DNA of 64,000 nt from Bacteroidales bacterium (GCA_017469425.1 JAFUGJ010000085.1:21468-85467); one strand, 5' to 3'. Shown: positions 44,441 to 54,428, numbered from the stretch's first letter. The notes: generated by a model from the sequence alone, not told the origin. A program made the numbers and translations.

Positions 44441-44471
44441 TTGGAATTCAAATTAATTATTTATACCTTTG
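44441..44471 (+). promoter_or_regulatory. Promoter of the TonB-family gene
   Basis: TTG (44441-44443) and TACCTTTG (44464-44471) are separated by 20 bases, a good Bacteroidota -33/-7 pair. It fixes the gene start at the ATG at 44504, because the in-frame TTG at 44441 is the -33 box itself. Confidence 0.7.
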
Positions 44472-44503
44472 AAGATGAATATAGACAAAAACAGTCAACA
44501 GAT

Positions 44504-45190
44504 ATGGAAGTAAAGAAAACAGAAAAGGCCAGTTTGGGGAACAAGAGATTGCTCTTCACTGAAATCGGTCTTGTACTTGCACTGCTCGTAGTCTGGGGTG
44601 CCTTCGAATATAGCACCAAAGACAAGAAAACAAAGATTCTCGAAGCAGTAAGCGAGGAAATTATCGATGATGAGATTGTTCCTATCACCGAAAACACCCC
44701 TCCCCCGCCGCCCGAGGCTCCTCAGCCCGTCATTTCCGATATTATCGATATTGTGGATGACGACCTCCAGATTGAAGACAACATCCTGAACCTTGAGGAA
44801 GATTCTTCTTCAGGTGTGGAAATCAGGGAGTATATCGAAGAACAGGAGGAAGAAGTAATCGAGGAAGAAGCCATTCCTTTCGCAATCGTGGAAGATAAAC
44901 CCAAGTTCATGGGTGGAGACGCCAACACCTTCAGCAAATGGGTGAACGAGCGTCTGCAGTATCCTGAAATTGCTAAGGAAAACGGTATCCAGGGTCGTGT
45001 CATCCTGCAGTTCGTCGTAGGAACTGACGGTTCTGTTTCGAATGTAAAGGTTGCCCGTGGAGTTGACCCTTCACTCGACAAAGAAGCTGTCCGCGTAGTA
45101 CAGAGTTCTCCTAAGTGGACCCCTGGAAAACAGCGCGACCGCGCCGTAAAGGTTACCTATACCTTCCCTGTGATTTTCCAGCTCCGATAA
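44504..45190 (+). CDS. TonB-family energy transducer
   Basis: The 228-residue protein starts MEVKKTEKASLGNKR. A single membrane helix follows (about residues 18-38), then a proline/acidic periplasmic linker (TENTPPPPPEAPQP, a long Glu/Asp-rich stretch) and a TonB C-terminal domain (VNERLQYPEIAKENGIQGRVILQFVV; ARGVDPSLDKEAVRVVQSSPKWTPGKQRDRAV). It couples the proton motive force to outer-membrane transporters such as the SusC proteins, though the genome surely has other TonBs. No ExbB/ExbD genes are adjacent. It is single-gene, with its own promoter and terminator. Confidence 0.94.
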   Translation: MEVKKTEKASLGNKRLLFTEIGLVLALLVVWGAFEYSTKDKKTKILEAVSEEIIDDEIVPITENTPPPPPEAPQPVISDIIDIVDDDLQIEDNILNLEEDSSSGVEIREYIEEQEEEVIEEEAIPFAIVEDKPKFMGGDANTFSKWVNERLQYPEIAKENGIQGRVILQFVVGTDGSVSNVKVARGVDPSLDKEAVRVVQSSPKWTPGKQRDRAVKVTYTFPVIFQLR

Positions 45191-45209
45191 ATCAATTAGA
45201 AATCTCTGA

Positions 45210-45238
45210 AAGCCCGTCCTGCCGGATGGGCTTTTTTT
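45210..45238 (+). terminator. Intrinsic terminator after the TonB-family gene
   Basis: AAGCCCGTCC (45210-45219) pairs with GGATGGGCTT (45224-45233, one G-U pair) and is followed by a run of T to 45238. Confidence 0.88.
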
Positions 45239-45247
45239 GACAAAAGA

Positions 45248-46432
45248 ATGACTGAAAACAATATAGAAAAAGCTGTATTCGTAGGTATCATCCGTCAGAA
45301 CGACGATGAAGCCAAGGTAATGGAATACCTCGACGAACTGGAGTTCCTGGCTGAAACGGCAGGCGCCACCGGCGACAGGAAATTTGTCCAAAAAGTAGAT
45401 AAACCCGACAAAGCTACTTATATCAGAAGCGGGAAACTCGCTGAAATACAGCAATACTGCGAAGATAACAATATTAAATACTGCATTTTCGACGATGAAC
45501 TCACGGGAATACAGCAGCGAAACATTGAAAAGGTTATCAAGGCAGCCTCGGTTATCGACCGCACCAGCCTGATTCTCGAAATATTTACCCAAAGAGCACA
45601 GACTGCATATGCAAAAACACAGGTCGAGATAGCCCGCCTCAACTACATGCTCCCGCGTCTTGCAGGCATGTGGACCCACCTCGAAAGACAGCGCGGAGGA
45701 ATGGGCACCAGAGGCGGTATGGGCGAAACCCAGATAGAAGTTGACCGGCGTATCGTCAAACAGCGTATAAGCCGCCTGAAGGAAGAACTGAAGAAGATAG
45801 ACAGGCAGATGGCAACACAGCGCGGAAACCGCGGCAGGCTGGTCCGTCTGGCGCTTGTGGGCTATACAAATGTAGGCAAGAGTACCCTGATGAACCTGTT
45901 GGCAAAATCGGATGTATTTGCCGAAAACAAACTGTTTGCAACCCTTGATACCACGGTTCGCAAAGTGGTGATAGAAAATGTACCTTTCCTGCTAAGCGAT
46001 ACCGTAGGATTCATACGAAAACTCCCTACCCAGCTGATAGAAGCATTCAAGAGCACGCTTGACGAAGTGCGTGAGGCCGACATTCTTGTGCATGTGGTGG
46101 ATATTTCCCATCCCGATTTCGAGGAGCAGATGCAGGTAGTTGAAAATACCTTGCAGGAGATTGGGGCCGGAAACAAGCCGGTGTATGTGGTATTCAACAA
46201 GATTGACGCATACCGCTACGAAGAATACGACGAGTTTTCACTGGAGCCAAAAACCAAACTGAACAGGACTCTCGAAGAACTCAAAAACAGCTGGATTGCC
46301 CAGGAAAAGACCCCTTGCATATTCATTTCTGCAATCAATAAGACCGGGTTGGAAAAACTCCGCCACGACATCTACAAGATGGTGGCGGAGATTCATGCAG
46401 GGCGTTACCCCTTCAATAATTTTCTCTGGTAA
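45248..46432 (+). CDS. hflX: GTPase HflX
   Basis: The 394-residue protein has the HflX N-terminal domain (ATYIRSGKLAEIQQYCED, FDDELTGIQQRNIEK), the glycine-rich linker (RQRGGMGTRGGMGETQIEVDRR) and a TRAFAC G domain (GYTNVGKSTLMNLL, DTVGFIRKLPTQL, FNKID). HflX splits stalled ribosomes. The ATG lies 9 bases after the T-run of the preceding terminator. The stop codon directly abuts the convergent frdB stop with no space between. Confidence 0.96.
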   Translation: MTENNIEKAVFVGIIRQNDDEAKVMEYLDELEFLAETAGATGDRKFVQKVDKPDKATYIRSGKLAEIQQYCEDNNIKYCIFDDELTGIQQRNIEKVIKAASVIDRTSLILEIFTQRAQTAYAKTQVEIARLNYMLPRLAGMWTHLERQRGGMGTRGGMGETQIEVDRRIVKQRISRLKEELKKIDRQMATQRGNRGRLVRLALVGYTNVGKSTLMNLLAKSDVFAENKLFATLDTTVRKVVIENVPFLLSDTVGFIRKLPTQLIEAFKSTLDEVREADILVHVVDISHPDFEEQMQVVENTLQEIGAGNKPVYVVFNKIDAYRYEEYDEFSLEPKTKLNRTLEELKNSWIAQEKTPCIFISAINKTGLEKLRHDIYKMVAEIHAGRYPFNNFLW

Positions 46433-47176
46433 TTACTCCGAGAATTTAGCTTTCAGATACTCGCGGTTCAGGCGGGCAATGTGAGAAACCGAAATACCCT
46501 TGGGGCATTCGAGCTCGCAGGCGCGGGTATTGGTGCAGTTGCCGAATCCGAGTTCGTCCATTTTCTTGACCATTGCGCGGGCACGCTTGCGGGCCTCAAC
46601 CTTACCCTGGGGAAGCAGGGCGAGGGAACTCACCCTTGCCGCCACAAAGAGCATTGCAGAACCGTTCTTGCAAGTTGCCACACATGCGCCGCACCCGATA
46701 CAGGCAGCAGCATCCATGCTTTCCTCTGCGGTATCATGGCCGATAAGGATATTGTTGGCATCCTGGGCTGCGCCGGTGCGCACGGAGATGAATCCTCCTG
46801 CCTGGAGAATCTTGTCGTATGCCCTGCGGTCGACAACAAGGTCCTTGATTACGGGGAAAGCAGAACTTCTCCAAGGCTCCACGGTAATGGTAGCACCGTC
46901 CTTAAAATGGCGCATGAAGAGCTGACAGGTAGTTACATGGTCGTCCGGGCCGTGAGCGCGTCCGTCAACATAGAGCGAGCACGCACCGCAGATACCCTCG
47001 CGGCAGTCATGGTCGAACGAAATGGGATCCACACCCTCGCGGATAAGTTTCTCGTTAAGGATGTCGAGCATCTCCAGGAAAGACGCATCCGACTCGATAT
47101 CTTCGATATGGTAGGTCTCGAAATGTCCTTTTGCCTTGGCGTTACGCTGACGCCATACTTTTATATTGAAGTTCAT
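46433..47176 (-). CDS. frdB: Fumarate reductase/succinate dehydrogenase iron-sulfur subunit
   Basis: The 247-residue subunit has the [2Fe-2S] ligands in [12 protein letters not shown], the [4Fe-4S] motif [16 protein letters not shown] and the third cluster in [16 protein letters not shown]. It relays electrons between the flavin of FrdA and the membrane quinone site. In Bacteroidales the complex usually works as fumarate reductase in succinate production. It follows frdA by 5 bases. Confidence 0.96.
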   Translation of the reverse strand: MNFNIKVWRQRNAKAKGHFETYHIEDIESDASFLEMLDILNEKLIREGVDPISFDHDCREGICGACSLYVDGRAHGPDDHVTTCQLFMRHFKDGATITVEPWRSSAFPVIKDLVVDRRAYDKILQAGGFISVRTGAAQDANNILIGHDTAEESMDAAACIGCGACVATCKNGSAMLFVAARVSSLALLPQGKVEARKRARAMVKKMDELGFGNCTNTRACELECPKGISVSHIARLNREYLKAKFSE

Positions 47177-47181
47177 AAGTC

Positions 47182-49128
47182 TTAGTCTTTATAGTTTCTC
47201 GTCTTAACCTCGATAAACTCATATTTGAGGGGTTCCTTGTGGAGTTCGGGTTCAGTACCTTCTCCCTTGAATTCCCAAGCTGCAACATACATGAAGTTTG
47301 CATCGTCGCGCTTGGCCTCACCTTCCTCGGTCTGACTCTCGATACGGAAATGTCCGCCGCAGGATTCCTTGCGGTTGAGAGCGTCGTAAGCCATCAGTTC
47401 GCCGATGTCGAAGAAATCCTCCAGACGCAGGGCCTTTTCGAGTTCCTGATTGAATTCGTACTGGGTTCCGGGCACCTTGACATCTTTATAAAAACGCTCG
47501 CGGAGTTCCTTGATTTTGGTAATGGCAGTCTTGAGTCCTTCCTCGTCGCGCGCCATGCCCACATACTCCCACATAATGTGGCCGAGTTCCTTGTGAATGG
47601 AATCCACGGTCTCGGTTCCCCCTATGGAGAAAAGGCGGTCGATGCGTGCCTGGACGGCCCTTTCAGCCTCGGTGAATTCGGGAGCGTTGATGTCGGTCTT
47701 GGGCTCTGCGAATTTCTTGGAAAGATAGTCGCCGATGGTAACGGGGATGACGAAATAACCGTCAGCCAGACCCTGCATGAGGGCGGAGGCACCGAGACGG
47801 TTTCCGCCGTGGTCGGAGAAGTTGGCCTCGCCTATTGCATAAAGACCGGGGATGGTGGTCTGAAGGTCATAGTCGACCCAGATTCCTCCCATGGTGTAGT
47901 GGATGGCCGGATAAATCATCATAGGCTCTTCCCAAGGGGAAGAAGCGGTAATCTTCTCATACATCTCGAAGAGGTTGCCATAGCGCTCGGCCACTTTCTG
48001 GTGCCCCAGGCGCTTGATAGCCTCGGAGAAGTCGAGGAACACGGCCTTGCCTGTCTCGTTCACGCCGAAGCCGGCATCGCAGCGCTCCTTGGCTGCACGC
48101 GAAGCAACATCACGGGGAACAAGGTTTCCGAATGCGGGATAACGGCGCTCGAGATAGTAGTCGCGGTCCTCTTCGGGAATCTGCGAAGCCTTGATTTCGT
48201 GCTTGCGCAGTTTCTCCACATCTTCGATTTTCTTGGGAACCCAGATGCGTCCGTCGTTACGCAGACTCTCGCTCATAAGCGTCAGTTTGCACTGCTGCTC
48301 CCCATGTACGGGGATACAGGTAGGGTGAATCTGCGCGAAGCAGGGATTTGCGAAATAGGCTCCCTTGCGGTAGCACTGCATTGCGGCGGAGCCGTTGCTG
48401 TTCATTGCGTTGGTGGAAAGGAAATAGGTGTTTCCGTATCCGCCGGTGGCGATAACCACCGCATGAGCCCCGAAGCGCTCAAGTTCGCCGGTGACCAGGT
48501 TGCGGGCGATGATACCCTTGGCCTCGCCGTTGATGATAACGAGGTCGAGCATCTCATGGCGGGGATAACTCTTCACGGTTCCTGCGGCAATTTCCTTGTT
48601 AAGGGATGCGTAGGCACCGAGAAGAAGCTGCTGTCCGGTTTGACCGCGGGCGTAGAAAGTACGGCTTACCTGCACGCCGCCGAACGAACGGTTGGCAAGG
48701 TATCCACCGTATTCACGGGCGAAAGGAATCCCCTGCGCAACGCACTGGTCGATAATGGCAGCACTCACTTCTGCAAGGCGGTAAACATTTGCCTCACGGG
48801 CACGGTAATCACCTCCCTTGATGGTATCGTAGAAAAGCCTGTAGATGGAGTCGTTGTCGTTCTGATAGTTCTTGGCTGCATTGATACCTCCCTGTGCGGC
48901 AATGGAGTGAGCACGACGGGGAGAGTCGCTGATGCAGAACACCTTTACATTATAGCCAAGTTCGCCGAGCGAAGCAGCTGCAGATGCACCGCCGAGCCCG
49001 GTTCCCACCACTATAATCTCGAGTTTACGCTTGTTGTTTGGACTTACCAGATGAATTTCCGACTTGCGCTTGGTCCATTTTTCGGCCAGAGGCCCGTCAG
49101 GAATCTTAGAAATAAGTTTATCTGCCAT
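47182..49128 (-). CDS. frdA: Fumarate reductase/succinate dehydrogenase flavoprotein subunit
   Basis: The 648-residue protein shows the FAD start ([22 protein letters not shown]), the flavin-linking segment [16 protein letters not shown], active-site blocks ([60 protein letters not shown]) and the helical C-terminal domain. Subunit order A-B is as expected, but the cytochrome b subunit gene normally found just upstream is absent: ruvB lies only 57 bases away. Confidence 0.97.
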   Translation of the reverse strand: MADKLISKIPDGPLAEKWTKRKSEIHLVSPNNKRKLEIIVVGTGLGGASAAASLGELGYNVKVFCISDSPRRAHSIAAQGGINAAKNYQNDNDSIYRLFYDTIKGGDYRAREANVYRLAEVSAAIIDQCVAQGIPFAREYGGYLANRSFGGVQVSRTFYARGQTGQQLLLGAYASLNKEIAAGTVKSYPRHEMLDLVIINGEAKGIIARNLVTGELERFGAHAVVIATGGYGNTYFLSTNAMNSNGSAAMQCYRKGAYFANPCFAQIHPTCIPVHGEQQCKLTLMSESLRNDGRIWVPKKIEDVEKLRKHEIKASQIPEEDRDYYLERRYPAFGNLVPRDVASRAAKERCDAGFGVNETGKAVFLDFSEAIKRLGHQKVAERYGNLFEMYEKITASSPWEEPMMIYPAIHYTMGGIWVDYDLQTTIPGLYAIGEANFSDHGGNRLGASALMQGLADGYFVIPVTIGDYLSKKFAEPKTDINAPEFTEAERAVQARIDRLFSIGGTETVDSIHKELGHIMWEYVGMARDEEGLKTAITKIKELRERFYKDVKVPGTQYEFNQELEKALRLEDFFDIGELMAYDALNRKESCGGHFRIESQTEEGEAKRDDANFMYVAAWEFKGEGTEPELHKEPLKYEFIEVKTRNYKD

Positions 49129-49185
49129 TTTGGTTAGTTATTAAATAGTCTGCAATTTTACTCATTTTTCACGAGAAGCGCAAGA

Positions 49186-50205
49186 CTAAAAAAGCGTATT
49201 GTCGTCCGGCAAGCCTTTATTGATGCCTAAATGCTTATAAGCCAAATCGGTTGCGATTCGTCCGCGCTGGGTGCGCAGCACGAAGCCTTCCTTTATAAGG
49301 AAAGGCTCATACACTTCTTCATAGGTTCCTTGATCCTCACTGATAGCAGTGGCAAGGGTATTGGCTCCTACGGGGCCTCCCTTGAACTTCTCTATGATGG
49401 TCCTGAGTATCTTATTGTCCGTAGTATCGAGTCCGAGGGTGTCGATATGCAGCTTGTCGAGCGCATATTTGGCAATCTTCAAGTCGATTACCCCGCTTCC
49501 CTCGACCTGGGCGAAATCCCTTACCCTGCGAAGCAGGGAATTGCATATACGGGGAGTGCCGCGGCTGCGCATGGCAATCTCCTTTGCCGCTGCATCGTCA
49601 ATTTCAACCTTGAGTATGACCGCGCTGCGCTTCACTATCTTCACAAGGTCGGACGCATCGTAATATTCCAGTGCGCAAGTGATGCCGAAACGGGCGCGGA
49701 GAGGCGCGGTAAGAAGGCCGCTGCGGGTGGTGGCGCCTACAAGGGTAAAGGGATTCAGGGAGATTCGCACCGACCTGGCCCCCGGCCCCTTGTCTATCAT
49801 TATATCTATTACATAATCCTCCATGGCCGAATATAGATACTCTTCGACCTCGGGAGGCATGCGGTGGATTTCGTCGATGAAGAGCACATCGCCCGGTTCC
49901 AGGGAAGTGAGAAGTCCAGCAAGGTCGCCGGGACGGACGAGCACGGGGCCGGAAGTTATCTTCATGTTTACCCCCATCTCGTTTGCGATGATATGAGCAA
50001 GCGTGGTTTTGCCCAGACCGGGAGGCCCGTGGAAAAGGGTATGGTCGAGAGATTCACCACGCATCTTTGCCGCCTTGATATAAACACGCAGGTTCTCGAC
50101 AATTTCGCGCTGGCCGGTAAAATCTTCCAGTTCCCTCGGACGGATAATTCCGTCCAAATCCTTATCTTTGCCTTCGTTTGTATCGTGGGGGTTGAAATCC
50201 GACAT
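49186..50205 (-). CDS. ruvB: Holliday junction ATP-dependent helicase RuvB
   Basis: The ATG at 50205 (MSDFNPHD) is preferred to a TTG at 50232 because a -7 box lies between (50237-50230). The 339-residue AAA+ motor has Walker [12 protein letters not shown], Walker B FIDEIHRM, sensor 1 (GATTRSGLL) and a C-terminal winged helix ending [15 protein letters not shown]. It drives branch migration with RuvA. Confidence 0.97.
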   Translation of the reverse strand: MSDFNPHDTNEGKDKDLDGIIRPRELEDFTGQREIVENLRVYIKAAKMRGESLDHTLFHGPPGLGKTTLAHIIANEMGVNMKITSGPVLVRPGDLAGLLTSLEPGDVLFIDEIHRMPPEVEEYLYSAMEDYVIDIMIDKGPGARSVRISLNPFTLVGATTRSGLLTAPLRARFGITCALEYYDASDLVKIVKRSAVILKVEIDDAAAKEIAMRSRGTPRICNSLLRRVRDFAQVEGSGVIDLKIAKYALDKLHIDTLGLDTTDNKILRTIIEKFKGGPVGANTLATAISEDQGTYEEVYEPFLIKEGFVLRTQRGRIATDLAYKHLGINKGLPDDNTLF

Positions 50206-50229
50206 CAGTACGAGTTTTAAATCCAAATA

Positions 50230-50237
50230 CAAATATA
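50230..50237 (-). promoter_or_regulatory. -7 box of ruvB
   Basis: TATATTTG on the minus strand matches TAnnTTTG and lies 25 bases before the ATG at 50205. Confidence 0.55.
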
Positions 50238-50462
50238 GTTCTTTTTATTTTATAAGTTGATTATTTATTTTAGCCTGTTAATTGGTTGATAACCTTGCAA
50301 CCGGTTAAAAATTAAATAATTATAAAATTAAATATTGTTGAAAACCTTTGAAAACACGCTTTGATTGATTGTTGATAAACAGGACGCCTCCCGGGATGGA
50401 GAATAATCAACAGGGTTATGAACAGGGTTGTCAACAGTATATAAACCATATTTTTTACGCTG
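50238..50462. other. AT-rich divergent gap with DnaA-box-like cluster (candidate oriC)
   Basis: The largest gene-free stretch of the window separates the divergent ruvB and mfd genes. Six 9-mers resemble the DnaA box in its TGTTGATAA/TTATCAACA form, each 7-9 of 9: 50284-50292, 50336-50344, 50370-50378 (exact), 50404-50412, 50416-50424 and 50428-50436. Between the first two is a nearly pure A+T stretch (about 50306-50336) that could be the unwinding element. Most genes to the left (ruvB, frdAB, much of 2-41 kb) run leftward; those to the right (mfd to ppiD) run rightward, as expected at an origin. The boxes deviate from the classical TTATCCACA, so this stays a candidate. No small gene is visible here. 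Confidence 0.35.
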
Positions 50463-53400
50463 ATGTTGAAAACTCAGAATGAGCCGATACTTGTAAGCGC
50501 GGAAAAAACAGCGGAACTTCGCAGCAGGATTTCATCTTCCACGAAAGAGATTTTCTGCAGCGGGCTGTTTCTGTCCGCCCGTTGGTTCGTACTCGAAAAT
50601 GCCGCTCCGCAAAAGCTTAATTTTATCATACTTTCCGACAAGGAATCCGCCGAATACTGCGCATCCGACCTTTATAATGTAGTGGAAGGCGACAGGGTTT
50701 TCATCCTTCCGTCCAGCGGAAAAGGGGTGGAACGCAGCAATTACAAGTCATCTCTGAGCGTTCAGCGCACCGCCGCACTGAGCGCCATACTGAAAAACAA
50801 GGGAGAGCAGATATTCGTGGTGAGCTATCCGGACGCGATAGAAGAAAAGATTCCTTCCGCTTCGCTCGGAAAAGCATCCATACTGAGCCTGAAGAAAGGT
50901 GATGAGATAACATTCGACAGGATAATAGAGATTCTCGGTACCGAGTCGTTTGAAAGGGTGGACTTCGTGTCCGCTCCCGGTCAGTTTGCGGTGCGAGGGT
51001 CGCTCATCGACATATTCTCCTATGCCGACAACGAACCTTACCGCGTGTCTTTCTGGGGAAACGAAATAGAGAACATATCGGTATTCGACTGCAATACCCA
51101 GATTTCAAAGTCCGAAAAAGAAAGTGTGGACATAGTGGGCGGCTCCCTCAGTTCTTCCGACGAAGATGGGGAGAACATATTGAATATCATTCCCCGGGAA
51201 TCGGTCCTCTGGCTGGATTCGTCCGACCTTTATAAAGACAGGGAATTTTACTCCCTTACGCTGCCCTACCAAAGGGTATATATGGAGGTGCCGCTGTCGA
51301 GGGGGGATGCGGATACCGTTAAATTCCATATCAGCCCTCAGCCAAAATTCAACAAAAACTTCGACATTCTCCAGGACGACATACGAAGCAGGACCGAAAG
51401 AGGATTCAAGGTGCTGGTGTTCGGGGCCAAATCCTCGCAGCTCAACCGCATCAGTTCCATCATAAAGAGCGAAGGAGGGGTGCTGCCCGAGTTTGTGGAG
51501 GGAAAGAATATCCATAGCGGATTTGTGGATGAAGAAGGAAAACTGTGCTGCTATTCCGACCACGAAATATTCGAACGCTTCCACAGGGTGAGGATGCGCC
51601 GCAGCGTGGAAAAATCGGAGCAGCTTACCATCAACGACCTCAACTCCTTCAATATAGGCGATTATGTGGTACATATCGATTATGGTGTGGGAGTGTTCGG
51701 AGGTCTTGTGCGGATGTTCGACGACAAGGGAAGAGTGAAGGAAGTCGTGAAAATTACCTATCGCGACGGCGATGTGGTGTTCGTGTCGGTGCATGCGCTC
51801 AACAAACTCTCACTTTTCCGTTCCTCGGATGGCGTTCAGCCGCGCATCAACAAGCTGGGTTCCAAGACCTGGACCACCCTCAAGCTGAATGCAAAGAAGA
51901 AGGTCAAGGATATTGCGAAGGATTTGATTCAGCTTTATGCAAAGCGCAGGGCGACCAAGGGTTTCGCTTTCTCGGCAGATACTTATCTTCAGGATGAGCT
52001 GGAATCGTCGTTCATGTTCGAGGATACCCCCGACCAGGAACTGGCCACCATATCGGTCAAGCGCGACATGGAGGACTCCTGCCCCATGGACAGGCTCATC
52101 TGCGGAGATGTAGGTTTCGGAAAGACAGAGATAGCCATAAGGGCGGCTTTCAAGGCGGCGACAGACGGAAAGCAGGTAGCGGTTCTGGTTCCCACCACGA
52201 TACTCGCGCTGCAGCATTACAATACTTTCAAATCGCGTCTTGGGAACTTCCCCTGTACGGTAGAATATGTAAGCAGGCTGCGCACCGCAAAGCAACTCAG
52301 CGACATCAAGAAGAGACTTTGCGAAGGGAAGATAGACATACTGATAGGCACCCATAAAATCCTTGCATCCGGTTTCGAATTCAAGGACCTGGGCTTGCTG
52401 ATAATCGACGAGGAACAGAAATTCGGGGTGAGTGCCAAGGAGAAACTGAGGCAGATGAAGGCCAACATCGACACCCTGACCCTCACCGCCACGCCCATCC
52501 CCCGTACCCTTCAGTTTTCCCTGCTCGGAGCGCGCGACCTCAGCATCATCAACACTCCCCCGCCCAACCGCATCCCCGTGCAGACTGAAATCATCCTCTT
52601 TGAGGAAGAAGAAATCAAAAGCATCATCAATTACGAACTCAACCGCGGAGGGCAGGTATTCTTCCTTCACAACAAAGTTGAGGAACTGCCGCACATCGAG
52701 CGAATACTTCAGCGCCTGGTGCCCGATGCCAAGATTTGCACTGCCCACGGACAGATGGATTCCAAAACCCTGGAAGACAAGATGCTGGGATTCATCCGGG
52801 GCGACTACGACATTCTTCTCTGTACAACCATAATAGAAAACGGGCTCGACATCCCCAATGCCAACACCATCATAGTCAATCAGGCCCAGAACATAGGACT
52901 GAGCGACCTACACCAGTTGCGCGGAAGGGTAGGCAGGTCCAACCGCAAGGCATTCTGCTACCTGGTGGTGCCTCCCCTCGCATCGGTAAGCGACGATGCC
53001 CGCAGGCGCCTTCACGCAATCGAAGAGTTCTCCGACCTCGGAAGCGGGTTCAACATTGCCATGCAGGACCTCGACATCCGCGGAGCCGGAAACCTGCTCG
53101 GGGCAGAACAGAGCGGATTCATCATGGACATGGGATATGAAACCTTCCAGAAGATTATAGAAGAGGCTATGGATGAACTCGGAATCGAGGGAGGAACCGC
53201 CGGCAGGCGCAGCGCCCGCGAGCGCTTCCTCACCGACTGCACAATAGAAACCGACCAGGAAGCCCTTATCCCCGACAGTTACATCGACATAACGGCGGAA
53301 AAGATACGCATATATAAGCAACTCGATTCGCTCGGTTCGGAGAAGGAACTCGACTATATGGCAGCCCAGCTGAGCGACCGCTTCGGAAGGCTGCCCAAGG

Positions 53401-53678
53401 CTGTGGAAAACCTCTTTACCGTGGTGAAAATCAGGAATGTCGGCATGCAGCTTGGATTCGAGAAAATCATTTATAAGAACCGCATGTGCATATGCTTTTT
53501 CGTTTCCGACGAGAACTCCCGCTACTACTCTTCAAAAGCATTCGAAAAAGTGCTTTCGAAGGTTGCGGAAGGGGGTACGCCCTTCGTGCTGAAGCAGACA
53601 GGACCCAAACTCAAAATAGTGGCGCACGGGGTCGAATCGCTCCAATCGGCCTATGCCTTATTGAATAAATTAGGATAA
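50463..53678 (+). CDS. mfd: Transcription-repair coupling factor Mfd
   Basis: The 1071-residue protein has the UvrB-like N-terminal region (ISADF-type VRGSLIDIFSY, residues 150-200), the RNA-polymerase-interacting CarD-like domain from about residue 396 (NIGDYVVHIDYGVGVFGGL), helicase motifs GDVGFGKTEIA (about 547) and DEEQKFG (about 649), motif VI LRGRVGRSNRKAFCY, and the C-terminal TRCF domain. It removes RNA polymerase stalled at DNA damage and recruits UvrA. It is slightly shorter than the 1148-residue E. coli protein, as usual in the phylum. The ATG follows the AT-rich gap directly. Confidence 0.97.
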   Translation: MLKTQNEPILVSAEKTAELRSRISSSTKEIFCSGLFLSARWFVLENAAPQKLNFIILSDKESAEYCASDLYNVVEGDRVFILPSSGKGVERSNYKSSLSVQRTAALSAILKNKGEQIFVVSYPDAIEEKIPSASLGKASILSLKKGDEITFDRIIEILGTESFERVDFVSAPGQFAVRGSLIDIFSYADNEPYRVSFWGNEIENISVFDCNTQISKSEKESVDIVGGSLSSSDEDGENILNIIPRESVLWLDSSDLYKDREFYSLTLPYQRVYMEVPLSRGDADTVKFHISPQPKFNKNFDILQDDIRSRTERGFKVLVFGAKSSQLNRISSIIKSEGGVLPEFVEGKNIHSGFVDEEGKLCCYSDHEIFERFHRVRMRRSVEKSEQLTINDLNSFNIGDYVVHIDYGVGVFGGLVRMFDDKGRVKEVVKITYRDGDVVFVSVHALNKLSLFRSSDGVQPRINKLGSKTWTTLKLNAKKKVKDIAKDLIQLYAKRRATKGFAFSADTYLQDELESSFMFEDTPDQELATISVKRDMEDSCPMDRLICGDVGFGKTEIAIRAAFKAATDGKQVAVLVPTTILALQHYNTFKSRLGNFPCTVEYVSRLRTAKQLSDIKKRLCEGKIDILIGTHKILASGFEFKDLGLLIIDEEQKFGVSAKEKLRQMKANIDTLTLTATPIPRTLQFSLLGARDLSIINTPPPNRIPVQTEIILFEEEEIKSIINYELNRGGQVFFLHNKVEELPHIERILQRLVPDAKICTAHGQMDSKTLEDKMLGFIRGDYDILLCTTIIENGLDIPNANTIIVNQAQNIGLSDLHQLRGRVGRSNRKAFCYLVVPPLASVSDDARRRLHAIEEFSDLGSGFNIAMQDLDIRGAGNLLGAEQSGFIMDMGYETFQKIIEEAMDELGIEGGTAGRRSARERFLTDCTIETDQEALIPDSYIDITAEKIRIYKQLDSLGSEKELDYMAAQLSDRFGRLPKAVENLFTVVKIRNVGMQLGFEKIIYKNRMCICFFVSDENSRYYSSKAFEKVLSKVAEGGTPFVLKQTGPKLKIVAHGVESLQSAYALLNKLG

Positions 53679-53691
53679 TTTCTTAAATTTG
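53661..53691 (+). promoter_or_regulatory. Promoter of coaX inside the mfd 3' end
   Basis: TTG (53661-53663) and TAAATTTG (53684-53691) are spaced by 20 bases. The -33 box is inside the last mfd codons. The coaX ATG is only 9 bases after the -7 box, giving a near-leaderless transcript. Confidence 0.7.
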
Positions 53692-53699
53692 CGAGTTTT

Positions 53700-54428
53700 A
53701 TGGCTAATTTGCTGATAGAAATAGGCAACACTGCGCTGAAGGCAGCCTGGGCGGAGGGAATGACTCTCGGCAAGGCATTCCGTTTCCAGGGCGAGAAGGT
53801 GATGGAATTCATCCTTTCGCTCACCGAGAAGGAAAAGCCCCAGGTGATGACCGTAATATCGGCAAAACCCCTCACGGCGGCAGAAGAGAAGCAACTTCGC
53901 GGCGAATGCACCCACCTGATGATTCTTGACAGGGACCATACCGACATTCTCCAGCGCTACGACCTTCCCGATTATCTGTCGTACGACAGGGCGGCGTCGC
54001 TGCTTGCCGTACGCTACCTTTTCAAAGGCAAACCTTGCACGGTGTTCGATTTCGGAACCACCCTCACCATCGACCTCATCAACGAGGACGGGCAGTACAG
54101 GGGCGGAAATGTTTCGCCGGGATGTCTTACAAGGTTCAAGGCGCTCAACAGGTATTCGAAGTCGCTGCCGCTGCTGAACATCCCTTCCAGGATACCTCGC
54201 GAAGGCAATTCGCTGGAGAGTTCTTTGGAGGCCGGAGTCATTTCGGGCATAATGTTTGAAATCGAGGGGTATATACGCCGGCATCCCAGCAATGTGGTGG
54301 TGTTCACGGGGGGCGATGCAACATACTTTGCAAAGCGCATGACGCAGTCGCTTTTCATCGTGAGCAACCTGGTGATGGTTGGGATGGCTTTAATAACCGA
54401 AGATTATGTTGAGAAGAATATCCAATAG
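53700..54428 (+). CDS. coaX: Type III pantothenate kinase
   Basis: The 242-residue protein begins ANLLIEIGNTALKAAW (phosphate-binding loop with Asn-Thr), has LSYDRAASLLAVRYLF and VFDFGTTLTIDLI, and ends with the ASKHA motif VVFTGGDATYFAKRM. CoaX makes phosphopantothenate, the first step of CoA synthesis, and typically lacks the feedback control of CoaA. It overlaps the next gene by 23 bases. Confidence 0.96.
   Translation: MANLLIEIGNTALKAAWAEGMTLGKAFRFQGEKVMEFILSLTEKEKPQVMTVISAKPLTAAEEKQLRGECTHLMILDRDHTDILQRYDLPDYLSYDRAASLLAVRYLFKGKPCTVFDFGTTLTIDLINEDGQYRGGNVSPGCLTRFKALNRYSKSLPLLNIPSRIPREGNSLESSLEAGVISGIMFEIEGYIRRHPSNVVVFTGGDATYFAKRMTQSLFIVSNLVMVGMALITEDYVEKNIQ

Noticed and set aside
47239-49137. 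632-codon open frame on the plus strand opposite frdA
   Set aside because: It mirrors the whole frdA gene, which has unmistakable flavoprotein motifs. The antisense frame is open only because of codon bias and its product has no recognisable domain.
49129-49185. Possible remnant of frdC between ruvB and frdA
   Set aside because: Only 57 bases are available and no hydrophobic helix is encoded in any frame.
50306-50336. AT-rich tract as a UP element of the mfd promoter only
   Set aside because: Not excluded, but it lies more than 100 bases upstream of mfd and is flanked by repeated DnaA-box-like 9-mers, so it is reported as part of a candidate origin.
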